Below are positions 43,573 through 51,608 of a stretch of DNA of 64,000 nt, one piece after another. Under the pieces are notes generated by a model, which was given only the letters and a program-made list of their open reading frames with translations, was not told where the DNA came from and made no database searches. The position numbers and the translations under genes are program-made. The stretch covers positions 1-64,000 of the forward strand of contig CAJYXJ010000038.1 in the NCBI GenBank assembly GCA_913778085.1, given 5' to 3'. This DNA comes from an uncultured Chryseobacterium sp. (GTDB lineage: Bacteria > Bacteroidota > Bacteroidia > Flavobacteriales > Weeksellaceae). Numbering within the stretch: the first letter of the stretch is position 1; the number at the start of each line of letters is the position of its first letter.

Positions 43573-44581
43573 AATCCAGGATAATTTGGTTGAATTCCTC
43601 CTTTTTATCAATGATCACATTGATCGGCCAGTAGTAGACAATATCCCGAAGATAGTCAAAACTTTTAAGACGCACGTAGTCTTTTTCGGTGGTTAAGATT
43701 AATTTATATTCACCTAACTTTCTGTATTCGGCAACAATGGTCTTGATATCGGCTTCCGTAAAATTATGGTGGTCCCGGAATTTCAAATGCATTACCCGCT
43801 GTGAGAATTTCGCCAGGTGGGTAAGCAGAGGTTTCGGGTTGGCAATTCCTGTGATCAGAAGAATGTCGTAATAACTCAGGTTGTTGTCCGGCAGCATTTT
43901 CTCTCTTCCGTATACATTTTCGTCATATCCGATGGAGGAGAAGAATACTTTCTGGGTGCGGTCCGGCCGTATCCGTGAAATGTAATACTGCTTGGTTTCT
44001 TCCGTAAGTTCATCGGGGCATTTGCTTACCATGATGATGTCCGCTCTTTTCGAACCGGCTCTCGATTCCCTCAGGTCTCCGCCGGGAAGAAGATGATCTT
44101 TGAAATAAGGGTCGTTAAAATCCGTCATCAGGATATTGAAGCCGGCTTTGATGGCGCGGTGCTGCATGGCATCGTCCAGGACAAGTACATCCAGGTCCAT
44201 ATCACGGATTACTTTCCGGGCGCCGGGAACCCGTTCTTCGGAAACGGCGATCACGAAACGGTTTTTAAAACGTTCAAACAGCTGCATGGCTTCATCACCT
44301 ACCGTCTTGTAGTTGCTTTCGTAATTGGTCACGGCGTAACCTTTGGTCAGTCGTCCGTAGCCCCGGGAAAGTACACCGGTGCGGTAATGTTTGGATAGGA
44401 ATTGGGCGAGATACATCACCATCGGCGATTTTCCGCTCCCGCCCACGGAAAGGTTTCCGACACAGATGATCGGGGTATTGAATTTCGTTGATTTAAAAAG
44501 CCCCAGATCATACATGGTGTTCCGGATACCCGTTACCATGTGATAGCCCAGGGAAAAAGGATAGAGGTACCATCTTTTCAT
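43556..44581 (-). CDS. lpxK: Tetraacyldisaccharide 4'-kinase
   Basis: A 341-residue kinase that phosphorylates the 4' position of the lipid A disaccharide precursor at the inner membrane. It begins MKRWYLYPFSLGYHMVTGIRN, a membrane-binding N-terminus typical of LpxK, and the P-loop is VGGSGKSP at about 46-53. Further LpxK blocks are VLDDAMQHRAIKAGFNILMTD (in outline) and ILTTEKDYVRL near the C-terminus. The promoter box TATTTTTG on the minus strand ends only 6 bases before the ATG, so the leader is extremely short. It overlaps punA at its 3' end and is divergent from truA. Confidence 0.95.
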   Translation of the reverse strand: MKRWYLYPFSLGYHMVTGIRNTMYDLGLFKSTKFNTPIICVGNLSVGGSGKSPMVMYLAQFLSKHYRTGVLSRGYGRLTKGYAVTNYESNYKTVGDEAMQLFERFKNRFVIAVSEERVPGARKVIRDMDLDVLVLDDAMQHRAIKAGFNILMTDFNDPYFKDHLLPGGDLRESRAGSKRADIIMVSKCPDELTEETKQYYISRIRPDRTQKVFFSSIGYDENVYGREKMLPDNNLSYYDILLITGIANPKPLLTHLAKFSQRVMHLKFRDHHNFTEADIKTIVAEYRKLGEYKLILTTEKDYVRLKSFDYLRDIVYYWPINVIIDKKEEFNQIILDYVRKN

Positions 44582-44587
44582 ACCTTG

Positions 44588-44595
44588 CAAAAATA
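44588..44595 (-). promoter_or_regulatory. -7 promoter box of lpxK
   Basis: Read on the minus strand this is TATTTTTG. With the usual start about four bases after the box, transcription would begin about 3 bases before the ATG at 44581, giving an almost leaderless mRNA. Confidence 0.55.
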
Positions 44596-44662
44596 GGAAA
44601 TTTCACATGGATTTGAATCAATATGGTATCTACTTTTCGATATTTATTTTAAAAAATCTGCG

Positions 44663-44692
44663 GTTGATTATCATTAAATTACAGTATTTTTG
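44663..44692 (+). promoter_or_regulatory. Promoter of truA
   Basis: GTTG at 44663-44666, an 18-base spacer and TATTTTTG at 44685-44692. It ends 19 bases before the truA ATG and rules out an in-frame upstream ATG at 44607. Confidence 0.6.
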
Positions 44693-44711
44693 CAGACTTA
44701 TTTTTATTACA

Positions 44712-45446
44712 ATGAGGTATTTCATTGAATTTTCCTATAACGGCAAGAATTATTTCGGCTACCAGATCCAGCCGAATGCCATTTCTGTACAGGAAGAAAT
44801 GGAAAAGGCACTTTCCACGATTTTACGGGAAAATATTAAAACGACGGGAGCGGGAAGAACGGACACCGGCGTTCATGCCAAAAAGATCTTTGCCCATTTT
44901 GATACGGAAAAAGTTCTGGATGAAGATCTTACGAGAAAGCTCAACAGTTTTCTTCCGGCAGATATTGCTGTGAAACGGATTTTCCGGGTAAAGGATGATT
45001 TCCACGCGCGGTTTGACGCCACTTTCAGAACGTACGAATATTATATCTCGCTGGAAAAAAATCCGTTTACCGAAGAATCGGCGTGGCAGCACTGGCGAAG
45101 GCCTTTGGACATCAGCAGAATGAATGAAGCCTGTAAAATTTTATTCGAATATGAAGATTTTACCAGCTTCGCCAAACTTCATACCGATAACAAAACGAAC
45201 CTCTGCAAAATCTATAAAGCAGAGTGGGAGCAGAGCGGAAGTGAGGTCAAATTTACCGTTTCCGCCAACCGCTTTCTTAGGAATATGGTAAGAGCCATTG
45301 TCGGTACCATGGTGGAAGTGGGTGCCGGAAAGCTGAACCCTGAAGACTTGCGGAAAGTGATCGAAGACAAGCGCCGCAATTCGGCAGGAACTTCAGCACC
45401 GGCCCACGGGCTGTATCTGGTGGATGTGGGCTATAAATTTGACTGA
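44712..45446 (+). CDS. truA: tRNA pseudouridine synthase A
   Basis: A 244-residue enzyme that converts uridines 38-40 in the anticodon arm to pseudouridine. The catalytic Asp 51 lies in TGAGRTDTGVHAKK, the first strand is MRYFIEFSYNGKNYFGYQ, and the C-terminal NRFLRNMVRAIVGTMVEVG and APAHGLYLVDV blocks are present. The length is normal. It has its own promoter and is divergent from lpxK across 130 bases. No terminator is evident; an inverted-repeat element follows. Confidence 0.96.
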   Translation: MRYFIEFSYNGKNYFGYQIQPNAISVQEEMEKALSTILRENIKTTGAGRTDTGVHAKKIFAHFDTEKVLDEDLTRKLNSFLPADIAVKRIFRVKDDFHARFDATFRTYEYYISLEKNPFTEESAWQHWRRPLDISRMNEACKILFEYEDFTSFAKLHTDNKTNLCKIYKAEWEQSGSEVKFTVSANRFLRNMVRAIVGTMVEVGAGKLNPEDLRKVIEDKRRNSAGTSAPAHGLYLVDVGYKFD

Positions 45447-45479
45447 AGTTCACTTTAAATTTTGTCTTACATTTTTAAA

Positions 45480-45613
45480 TGAAATGCCTTTGTTTAGCTT
45501 TATTAAAATAATTGATTGTAAGAATCCTTTTCTAACCTTGCGATAATTAAAACGCAAAGAAAAACAAAGGATTGATTTTCAATGATTAGAACAATTTAAA
45601 CAAAGGCGTTTCA
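45480..45613. mobile_element. MITE-like 134-bp inverted-repeat element
   Basis: TGAAATGCCTTTGTTTA (45480-45496) and TAAACAAAGGCGTTTCA (45597-45613) are inverted repeats that agree at 16 of 17 positions. Inside them AATCCTTT pairs with AAAGGATT and CTTGCG with CGCAAAG near the centre, so the whole element can fold into one long imperfect hairpin. There is no coding capacity and no obvious target duplication at the ends. It may be a MITE or a structured RNA. Confidence 0.6.
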
Positions 45614-45715
45614 CTTATTTCACAAATACAAAGTTTTAAAACCAACAACTGGTTTTAATTGGAAATATCTGCTTAATTTTCTGAAGGATATCAAAAAAGG
45701 ATATCAAAATATCAT

Positions 45716-45723
45716 TATCTTTG
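45716..45723 (+). promoter_or_regulatory. -7 promoter box of the small membrane protein gene
   Basis: TATCTTTG matches TAnnTTTG. Upstream, GGATATCAAAA is repeated twice in direct order (about 45687-45707), overlapping the -33 area; it may be a regulator site. Confidence 0.6.
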
Positions 45724-45756
45724 ACGTTGTTATTTAATACAAAAAAAACTAATATC

Positions 45757-46098
45757 ATGATTGGAATTTTGATTTTAATTGCTGCTTACCGATATTATGC
45801 CGGTCTTGCAGGACGGTTCGGAAAAACAAAATGGCATTACGGCCTTCTGGCTTTGGGGATTTACCTGGGAACTCAGTTTGTACTCTCATTTTCCTACGGC
45901 ATTTATGTGGGCCTTACCGATCCCACCGCTCTTGATGATAACAACTTTATGGATTTTTCAGCATTAAACCTGGTAAGTTGGCTGCTTTCAGTAGCTGCGG
46001 TCTGGGGATTTTATAAGATCCTGGAAGATAAGTTCAGGAAAGAAAGCCTGAAGAAACCTGCGCTGGAAATCGAGGAAATCGGAAAGAAGGAGTTGTAA
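45757..46098 (+). CDS. Small hypothetical membrane protein
   Basis: A 113-residue protein with three hydrophobic segments (about 2-11, 27-48 and 71-88) and a charged C-terminal tail (KFRKESLKKPALEIEEIGKKEL). It starts at the ATG at 45757; a TTG at 45721 lies inside the promoter box. It begins MIGILILIAAYRYYAGLAGRFGKTKWHYG, in outline, a pattern I associate with conserved but unnamed flavobacterial membrane proteins. The function is unknown and the neighbours give no hint. Confidence 0.6.
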   Translation: MIGILILIAAYRYYAGLAGRFGKTKWHYGLLALGIYLGTQFVLSFSYGIYVGLTDPTALDDNNFMDFSALNLVSWLLSVAAVWGFYKILEDKFRKESLKKPALEIEEIGKKEL

Positions 46099-46123
46099 AA
46101 ATGTGAACTCCAATTAAAACCAT

Positions 46124-46163
46124 ATTAAAAGGCTGGACGAGGGAAGCTGGATGATGGAAGTAC
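46124..46163 (+). repeat. Dispersed ~40-bp intergenic repeat, copy 3
   Basis: ATTAAAAGGCTGGACGAGGG then AAGCTGGATGATGGAAGTAC. It lies 26 bases after the small membrane protein gene. Between it and the ABC gene (46164-46444) there is copy 4 in the other orientation and no gene. Confidence 0.55.
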
Positions 46164-46282
46164 CATTCATTAAAATACTTCTGAAAGTCTTGAAGTTCAG
46201 ATTATGTTTATTTAAAACACGGAAAACGAAATAAATACCATATAATTCACACTAAAAAGCGGATGGCTCTGTGACTATAGAC

Positions 46283-46327
46283 AAAAACTTCCAGTCTCCG
46301 GCATCCCTCTTCATCTTCATCTATCCC
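46283..46327 (-). repeat. Dispersed ~40-bp intergenic repeat, copy 4
   Basis: Read on the minus strand it gives GATGAAGAGGGATGCCGGAG then ACTGGAAGTTTTT. It faces copy 3 about 120 bases away, so the two could form an inverted pair. Confidence 0.5.
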
Positions 46328-46398
46328 ATAAATAACGGTCATCACAAATTTTCTTCACGAATTCATCCTGCCGTAAAGGCTGACAATTTAGAAAGTCT

Positions 46399-46406
46399 TA
46401 TTTTTG
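46399..46406 (+). promoter_or_regulatory. -7 promoter box of the ABC exporter gene
   Basis: TATTTTTG matches TAnnTTTG; it ends 38 bases before the ATG at 46445. No clear TTTG at -33. Confidence 0.5.
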
Positions 46407-46444
46407 CATAGAATTTTATGTAATTCTTTTCTTCAATTCGTACA

Positions 46445-48205
46445 ATGAAAAAACAAGATACCTTGGGGATCGTGAAGCGGCTGTTCTTCATCGGAATGAA
46501 GTTCCGTTCATGGTTCATCCTCACGTTAATTATCTCCGTTATACTCGCCATGGTTTCTACATACCGGCCGTATCTTACGATGGAGGTGGTGGATAACGAT
46601 ATTACCAGACTGAAAGACAAGGCTCTGATGATGAAGCATATCTATCTGCTGGTAGGTTTGGTGTGTGCCGAAACCATTCTCAATTTTTTCCTGGTTTATT
46701 TCTCCAATTTCATATCGCAGAATGTGATCCGGGACATTCGGGAAAGGCTGTACAGCAAGCTGATTTATTTTAGAACCTCATTTTTCGATAAAACACCGAT
46801 CGGACAGCTGGTAACCAGAGCGGTTGGTGATGTGGAAACCATTGCCACGGTATATACCGACGGTTTCCTGATGGTTTTCGGGGATGTCCTGAGGATTGTC
46901 TTCGTACTGATCATGATGTTCAGCACGAATGTCCACCTGAGTTATATCACGTTGGCGATTCTGCCGCTGATGGTGGTGATTACCCGGTTTTTCCAGAAGA
47001 GGCTGAAGAAAGCATTCGGGGATGAAAGGAACTGGACGTCCAACCAGAACTCTTTTGTGCAGGAAAGGTTGGCAGGAATGCCGATTATTCAGGTATTCAA
47101 CCGCCAGGAGTCCGAGTTCAAAAAGTTCGATGACATCAATATTACCTTAAAAAGCGCCTTGCTGAGAACGGTTTTTATCTTCTCACTGTTTTTTCCGGTG
47201 GTAGAATTGATTTCATCGTTGTTTATCGGATTTATTCTTTTTTACGGAGGTTATATTACGATCAGTGCGGGAGTCGTGATCGCTTTTATTCAGTATATTT
47301 CCATGCTGATCCGGCCTTTACGGCAGATCGCAGATCGTTTCAACAACATCCAGCGAGGGATCGTAGGAGCGGAAAGGGTTTTGGGACTGATGGATGAAGA
47401 CAATGCCATGACCAATGAAGGAAAAGTGCAAAAGGATTATTTCGACGGAAAGATCGAATTCAAAAACGTGCATTTCGCTTATGATGAGAAGCAGGAAGTA
47501 TTAAAAGGAATCGATTTTAAAGTAAATCCAGGGGAAACGGTAGCCATTGTAGGTGCCACCGGGGCCGGAAAATCTACGATCATCAGTTTGATTACCAGAT
47601 TATACGATATCAATTCAGGAAATATCCTGATTGACGATGTTGACCTGAAAGATTATGAGCTGTATAACCTGAGAAGCCATATCGGCGTGGTACTGCAGGA
47701 CGTATTTTTATTTCACGGCAGTATTTTCGAGAATCTTTCTTTTGGAGACGAAAGCATTACGCTGGATAAAATAAAAGCGGGAGCCCGGGAAATTGAAGTC
47801 GACGAATTTATAGAGCAGCTTCCGGGTGGTTATGATTATGTAGTGAGCGAAAGGGGATCGTCGATCTCTCTAGGACAGAGACAGTTGCTGTCGTTCCTGC
47901 GGGCCTACCTTTCGGATCCGAAGATCCTGATCCTGGATGAAGCCACTTCTTCCATCGACCATGAAAGCGAAAAGCTGATCCAGCGGGCAACGGAAAAGAT
48001 TACGAAAAACAGGACTTCCATCATCATCGCCCACCGGCTTTCGACGATTGAGAAAGCAGACAAGATTATCGTAATGGAACATGGTAAAATTGTAGAGGAG
48101 GGAAAACATCTTGAACTTTTAGATAAAAACGGGTATTATTCAACTTTGTATAAAGCCCAGCTAAGACATGAGATCGAGCTGGAAGAAGAAGATAGCAAGA
48201 AATAG
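46445..48205 (+). CDS. ABC transporter, fused permease and ATPase (exporter type)
   Basis: A 586-residue half-transporter. Six membrane helices occupy about residues 15-310. The ATPase domain has Walker A GATGAGKST (about 370-378), the signature in the form SLGQRQLLSF (about 474-483) instead of LSGGQ, Walker B ILILDEATSSID and the switch His in IIAHRLSTIEKAD. The SxGQRQL variant occurs in a Bacillus-type subgroup of multidrug exporters as well as in Bacteroidota, so it is probably active. The family includes lipid A flippases (MsbA) and drug exporters. Its substrate is unknown; lpxK nearby is suggestive but not in the same operon. Confidence 0.9.
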   Translation: MKKQDTLGIVKRLFFIGMKFRSWFILTLIISVILAMVSTYRPYLTMEVVDNDITRLKDKALMMKHIYLLVGLVCAETILNFFLVYFSNFISQNVIRDIRERLYSKLIYFRTSFFDKTPIGQLVTRAVGDVETIATVYTDGFLMVFGDVLRIVFVLIMMFSTNVHLSYITLAILPLMVVITRFFQKRLKKAFGDERNWTSNQNSFVQERLAGMPIIQVFNRQESEFKKFDDINITLKSALLRTVFIFSLFFPVVELISSLFIGFILFYGGYITISAGVVIAFIQYISMLIRPLRQIADRFNNIQRGIVGAERVLGLMDEDNAMTNEGKVQKDYFDGKIEFKNVHFAYDEKQEVLKGIDFKVNPGETVAIVGATGAGKSTIISLITRLYDINSGNILIDDVDLKDYELYNLRSHIGVVLQDVFLFHGSIFENLSFGDESITLDKIKAGAREIEVDEFIEQLPGGYDYVVSERGSSISLGQRQLLSFLRAYLSDPKILILDEATSSIDHESEKLIQRATEKITKNRTSIIIAHRLSTIEKADKIIVMEHGKIVEEGKHLELLDKNGYYSTLYKAQLRHEIELEEEDSKK

Positions 48206-48216
48206 TTGTTTTGAAT

Positions 48217-48260
48217 AAAATAAGGGTTACAATCATTGCTGGTTATAACCCTTATTTTTT
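48217..48260 (+). terminator. Rho-independent terminator after the ABC exporter
   Basis: AAAATAAGGGTTA (48217-48229) pairs with TAACCCTTATTTT (48246-48258) and runs into T residues. The last bases overlap the stop codon of the convergent CPBP gene. Confidence 0.85.
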
Positions 48261-49146
48261 ATTTAATTTTATAATTACTTTTGAGGATTTCTAAAAATTC
48301 TTCTTTTGAAATTCCTTTTTCGGAGGTAAAACGGATTTTCACCAGACCTTCGTCAGTAATATGCTGATTTGTGCCATAGAGATAATCCAGCAGGTATTGA
48401 AGCTGATAATTATCCGCTTTTAAGCTGTAGACTTTATCATCCTGAATATTCGCTTCAAGACTTATCGCATCACCGGGAAGAAGAAATGCTTTCTGTTCGA
48501 TCCTGATGCTGTAGCGTGAAGTATGGTTGGTAAAAGACGGAGTAAAGAACAAAATCATAAACGGAACAACAATGGCAAACAGCAGGTTCCAAAGGGCATG
48601 ATACTGCAGGCTGTACAGAATGTTCAGCCGAACACGGATATAGCTTAAAATAAAGCCGCCTGAAAGCTGGGAAATAATAATCAGCGGCGATAGCGCATAG
48701 AACTTCCATGAGTCGTTTACATAATTATCAAGATGGACCAAACCGAATGCCACTGCGGAAACGTACACTAAGTACGGAAATAGTTTATTCCATTTTTCGC
48801 GGCTGATGAAACGGGAAAAAAGCCGGTGGTATCTCAGTGAATACCTGAAAAGGAATTCTTCCAGCAACGGCGCCGTAACGACGGCCAGCAAAAACAGAGC
48901 AGGTAAAGTAAGGCTGCTTAAAGAATAGGCTTCCTGAACGGTTATAAAATTTTCCATCAGGTAATTGCAGGGGAACACGATAATGAAGTGCAGGAAAATT
49001 TCAATAATCAGCAAATTAAAGATCAGCAGGAATTTATCTTTGGAAGATCTATGGACCTGGATATCGTCAGGTTTTTTTACAAAATGCCATAAGCCTGCAG
49101 CATCGTTTTTCAGTCGGGGAAAGTAATTCACAGTAATTTTTACCAA
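48259..49146 (-). CDS. CPBP family intramembrane protease with C-terminal extension
   Basis: A 295-residue membrane protein. The Abi/CPBP core has APLLEEFLFR with Glu 96, Glu 97 and Arg 101 and AFGLVHL with His 138, which are the metal-binding and catalytic residues of the Rce1/CPBP clan. Hydrophobic helices run from about 40 to 225. The last 75 residues are hydrophilic with beta strands (SLEANIQDDKVYSLKADNYQLQYLL) and are not part of the usual CPBP domain; they probably lie in the periplasm. The substrate is unknown. It converges on the ABC exporter gene and its stop codon lies in that terminator. Confidence 0.82.
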   Translation of the reverse strand: MVKITVNYFPRLKNDAAGLWHFVKKPDDIQVHRSSKDKFLLIFNLLIIEIFLHFIIVFPCNYLMENFITVQEAYSLSSLTLPALFLLAVVTAPLLEEFLFRYSLRYHRLFSRFISREKWNKLFPYLVYVSAVAFGLVHLDNYVNDSWKFYALSPLIIISQLSGGFILSYIRVRLNILYSLQYHALWNLLFAIVVPFMILFFTPSFTNHTSRYSIRIEQKAFLLPGDAISLEANIQDDKVYSLKADNYQLQYLLDYLYGTNQHITDEGLVKIRFTSEKGISKEEFLEILKSNYKIK

Positions 49147-49574
49147 TAGGTTTTACGGAAAGACAGATTGTTACAGCTTCATATTCCTTTTAATCAAAAT
49201 AAAAAGCCGGTCCTTATTAAAATTCATTTTTATAGAATCGTGAACTGTAATTTTCAAGAGATCATCAAATTTTACCTTCTTTATCTGAAAACTGAAAAAA
49301 ATTAAACACTACCGGAAAGTATTAGTTGGATAGCTTGCAGAAACGCTTTATTCATCACTTATAGAAGAGAATTAATAAAGTTTTGATCTGTGTTAAATGC
49401 ATAGATATTTTAAAATAGGTTTGATTATGATAAATAAATTAAATAATTTATAGGAAAACGTTATGTTTATGTCGGATATTTTGCTAACTTTATTCTTAAA
49501 TTAAACAGACCCCCTTAACTTTGGTAGGGTCTTTGATGTAAACAAGTACTTTTTAATTAAAATATCAAAAATAG
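49147..49574. other. AT-rich intergenic region
   Basis: No gene is seen. A -7-like box TAACTTTG (49516-49523) lies inside a small hairpin formed by AGACCC (49507-49512) and GGGTCT (49527-49532), about 50 bases before the gene at 49575. The rest shows nothing recognisable. Confidence 0.45.
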
Positions 49575-49787
49575 ATGAAAAATATCCAAGACGAATTTCA
49601 GGTTTTTAAAGACGAATTGAGAAAGTTGAATATCGAAGTACAGAAAGTGGTGAAAGTTGGGAATGGCAGTATGGATTTCCATGAAGTCTTTTACAAGTCG
49701 CCACGGTATGAAGATGTGAAGAGCGTGTATGTTCAGCGACATAATCTGGACAATATTCTGGCAAAATTTAAGCAAGCCTATCATTAA
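49575..49787 (+). CDS. Small hypothetical protein
   Basis: A 70-residue, mostly helical, charged protein (MKNIQDEFQVFKDELRKLN, then YEDVKSVYVQRHNLDNILAKF). No signal peptide or known motif. Support for a real gene comes from a promoter-like box about 50 bases upstream and a strong terminator directly after the stop codon. The function is unknown. Confidence 0.55.
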   Translation: MKNIQDEFQVFKDELRKLNIEVQKVVKVGNGSMDFHEVFYKSPRYEDVKSVYVQRHNLDNILAKFKQAYH

Positions 49788-49792
49788 AATAA

Positions 49793-49830
49793 AAACGCGG
49801 TACAGATTTCTGAACCGCGTTTGTTTTTCT
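49793..49830 (+). terminator. Rho-independent terminator after the small protein gene
   Basis: AAACGCGGT (49793-49801) pairs with ACCGCGTTT (49814-49822), with an inner CAG/CTG pairing, followed by GTTTTT. Confidence 0.88.
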
Positions 49831-49893
49831 ATTCGATTTTTATTGTCCGTTATCAGATCTCCCGAAAAAGATTTCCGGAATTACCGAAATTTT

Positions 49894-50205
49894 TCAGTGC
49901 CTTATTTCTCCCGACAGGCAAAGGCTGGATATCAATGTTCCGTAATATAACACCAGATTCAGGACCAGATACTTTATTTCGGTTTTGCGGATATTTTTCC
50001 GGTTGATGAAGATCACACCCTGCCTGATCAGAACAATTACTGATATCAGCACGGTAATAAACGATGCCGCCATAATTCCGCTCACCATTCCTTCATACCC
50101 ATCAAATCCGTAGTTAAATTCCCTGAAAAAGAAATGCTGCAGACTGAAAATAATGATAAAAAGGTAAATACAGGACTGGGTTTTACATACGGTTAATGCT
50201 TTCAT
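49894..50205 (-). CDS. Small hypothetical membrane protein
   Basis: A 103-residue protein with three hydrophobic segments (about 12-27, 41-62 and 78-97). Its start overlaps the stop of the gene at 50202-50606 by 4 bases, so both are translated together. There is no functional motif. It is probably an inner-membrane partner of the upstream gene product. Confidence 0.55.
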   Translation of the reverse strand: MKALTVCKTQSCIYLFIIIFSLQHFFFREFNYGFDGYEGMVSGIMAASFITVLISVIVLIRQGVIFINRKNIRKTEIKYLVLNLVLYYGTLISSLCLSGEIRH

Positions 50206-50606
50206 CTCAATTTATATTTAAATATTACAGAATCCCCGTTTACCGATACCAGCATTGAATCGAAATACTTTTTATGATCAAAACCGGCCATAAATTCGGA
50301 AGCGTAGGCTTTCACTGCTTTTATATCAACCGGATTGCTGTCCTGCTGCATAGCTTCCATTCTGAAATGCTCCAATTTGGAAATCCTATGGTGCTTAAGA
50401 TCACGGAAATACCAAAGGGTATCTACAGTTTCACTTACATCCATATCGAGGTGATACTTGTTATTAAGCTGCATCATAAGTTCACCAGTTCTCTGGCTCG
50501 GCTTATAACGGGGCATTTTTCTCATTCCCCAGGTAAAAGGATTGAGGTAAATCACCATAGGCAGCAGGACCAGCAAAATAAAAACGGCGGTATAAAATTT
50601 TTTCAT
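50202..50606 (-). CDS. Hypothetical membrane-anchored protein
   Basis: A 134-residue protein with one N-terminal hydrophobic segment (residues 5-22, MKKFYTAVFILLVLLPMVIY) that may be a signal anchor. The remainder is hydrophilic (RTGELMMQLNNKYHLDMDVS) without a motif I know. It overlaps the next gene (49894) by 4 bases and is separated from the upstream outer-membrane protein gene by a terminator, so the two small genes form their own unit. Confidence 0.55.
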   Translation of the reverse strand: MKKFYTAVFILLVLLPMVIYLNPFTWGMRKMPRYKPSQRTGELMMQLNNKYHLDMDVSETVDTLWYFRDLKHHRISKLEHFRMEAMQQDSNPVDIKAVKAYASEFMAGFDHKKYFDSMLVSVNGDSVIFKYKLR

Positions 50607-50611
50607 TCGGT

Positions 50612-50644
50612 AAATAAAAAACCGCTCTAAGATAGAACGGTTTT
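50612..50644 (-). terminator. Terminator after the outer-membrane protein gene
   Basis: On the minus strand AAAACCG (50638-50644) pairs with CGGTTTT (50618-50624), with TCTA/TAGA pairing inside, followed by a T run (50612-50621 region). Confidence 0.75.
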
Positions 50645-50665
50645 ATGAATATTCAAATTATTTTT

Positions 50666-51418
50666 CTAGAATCGGTATCCCAGAGATAATCCACTCCGGA
50701 ATCCCAGCCACGGGCCATCCACATTTATTTTAGCTCCGCTGGAATTGGTTTCTACCGTGTAATTTACATAAGGAATATCCAGGTCTTCGATTTCTTTTTT
50801 CAGCCTTGCCTGCATATCGGGTGTCAGCACTACATCGCTGGTCATGATGAAATCGCCCTGGCCTTTTCCGTAATGGGCTCCGGCAATCCATAAATCGAGC
50901 ACCAGGTTCCGGCTTTTTGTAAGAAAGAACTGGGCACCGATCATCAGTCCGCCACTGTTGCCGTGGGCGCTTCCGTTCCCTTTCAGCGGAATTTCATAAG
51001 TTATTCCGTTGAAGGTATAATCATAATAAAAGTCGAAGGTATTGGAAGTTACTTTGGAATAACGGTAATACGGTGCAAAGTAAAATCCTTTTCCATATCC
51101 CGCCCCCAGGTAAAAACGCGGTTCGATCGTGAAATTAAAGGACTTTACTTCAAGGTTCTGAATTCTTTTTTCATCTTCATCATTTAGAAATGAATTGATA
51201 AACGGCACTTTTCCTTCAGGCATAGTCCCGAATCCCATATTCACGGAAAACCATTGGGTAAAGGCCCTCTCATAAGACAGATTGATATTTCTGAAAGCGT
51301 AGGCGGTAACATTTGTTTTAATGATGTTCGGTTTATCCGAATAATCAGAGGCCGGAGCTTCCTGTGCGGCTAATCCGGAAAAGATAAAGCATGGAAACAT
51401 AAGGAAGTATTTTTTCAT
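50666..51418 (-). CDS. Predicted outer-membrane beta-barrel protein
   Basis: A 250-residue protein with a signal peptide (MKKYFLMFPCFIFSGLAAQ). It has alternating strands with aromatic residues (NINLSYERAFTQWFSVNMGFG, in outline), a long hydrophilic loop and ends GFRSGLSLGYRF, the typical terminal barrel strand with Phe. The N-terminal IIKTNVTAYAFRNINLSYER resembles DUF3575-like small barrels. I start at 51418, because upstream codons (to 51454) would precede the signal peptide. It is divergent from a TonB-dependent-receptor-like gene at 51609. Confidence 0.7.
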   Translation of the reverse strand: MKKYFLMFPCFIFSGLAAQEAPASDYSDKPNIIKTNVTAYAFRNINLSYERAFTQWFSVNMGFGTMPEGKVPFINSFLNDEDEKRIQNLEVKSFNFTIEPRFYLGAGYGKGFYFAPYYRYSKVTSNTFDFYYDYTFNGITYEIPLKGNGSAHGNSGGLMIGAQFFLTKSRNLVLDLWIAGAHYGKGQGDFIMTSDVVLTPDMQARLKKEIEDLDIPYVNYTVETNSSGAKINVDGPWLGFRSGLSLGYRF

Positions 51419-51608
51419 AATCATATATTTAAAGTGTTGTTGAGATGAAAGCAAAAAACGGGCAAATTGTTACGAAATTTACAAGCATACAGTAAAATTA
51501 AAATGGATTCTGTCATTCAGGTACAGCAACATTGGAACTTAGTTTTTCCTCCGATGTAACAGTTTGTGCTGCCTGCCTGTCTTATTCTATATTATTGAAA
51601 GTTCGGAA

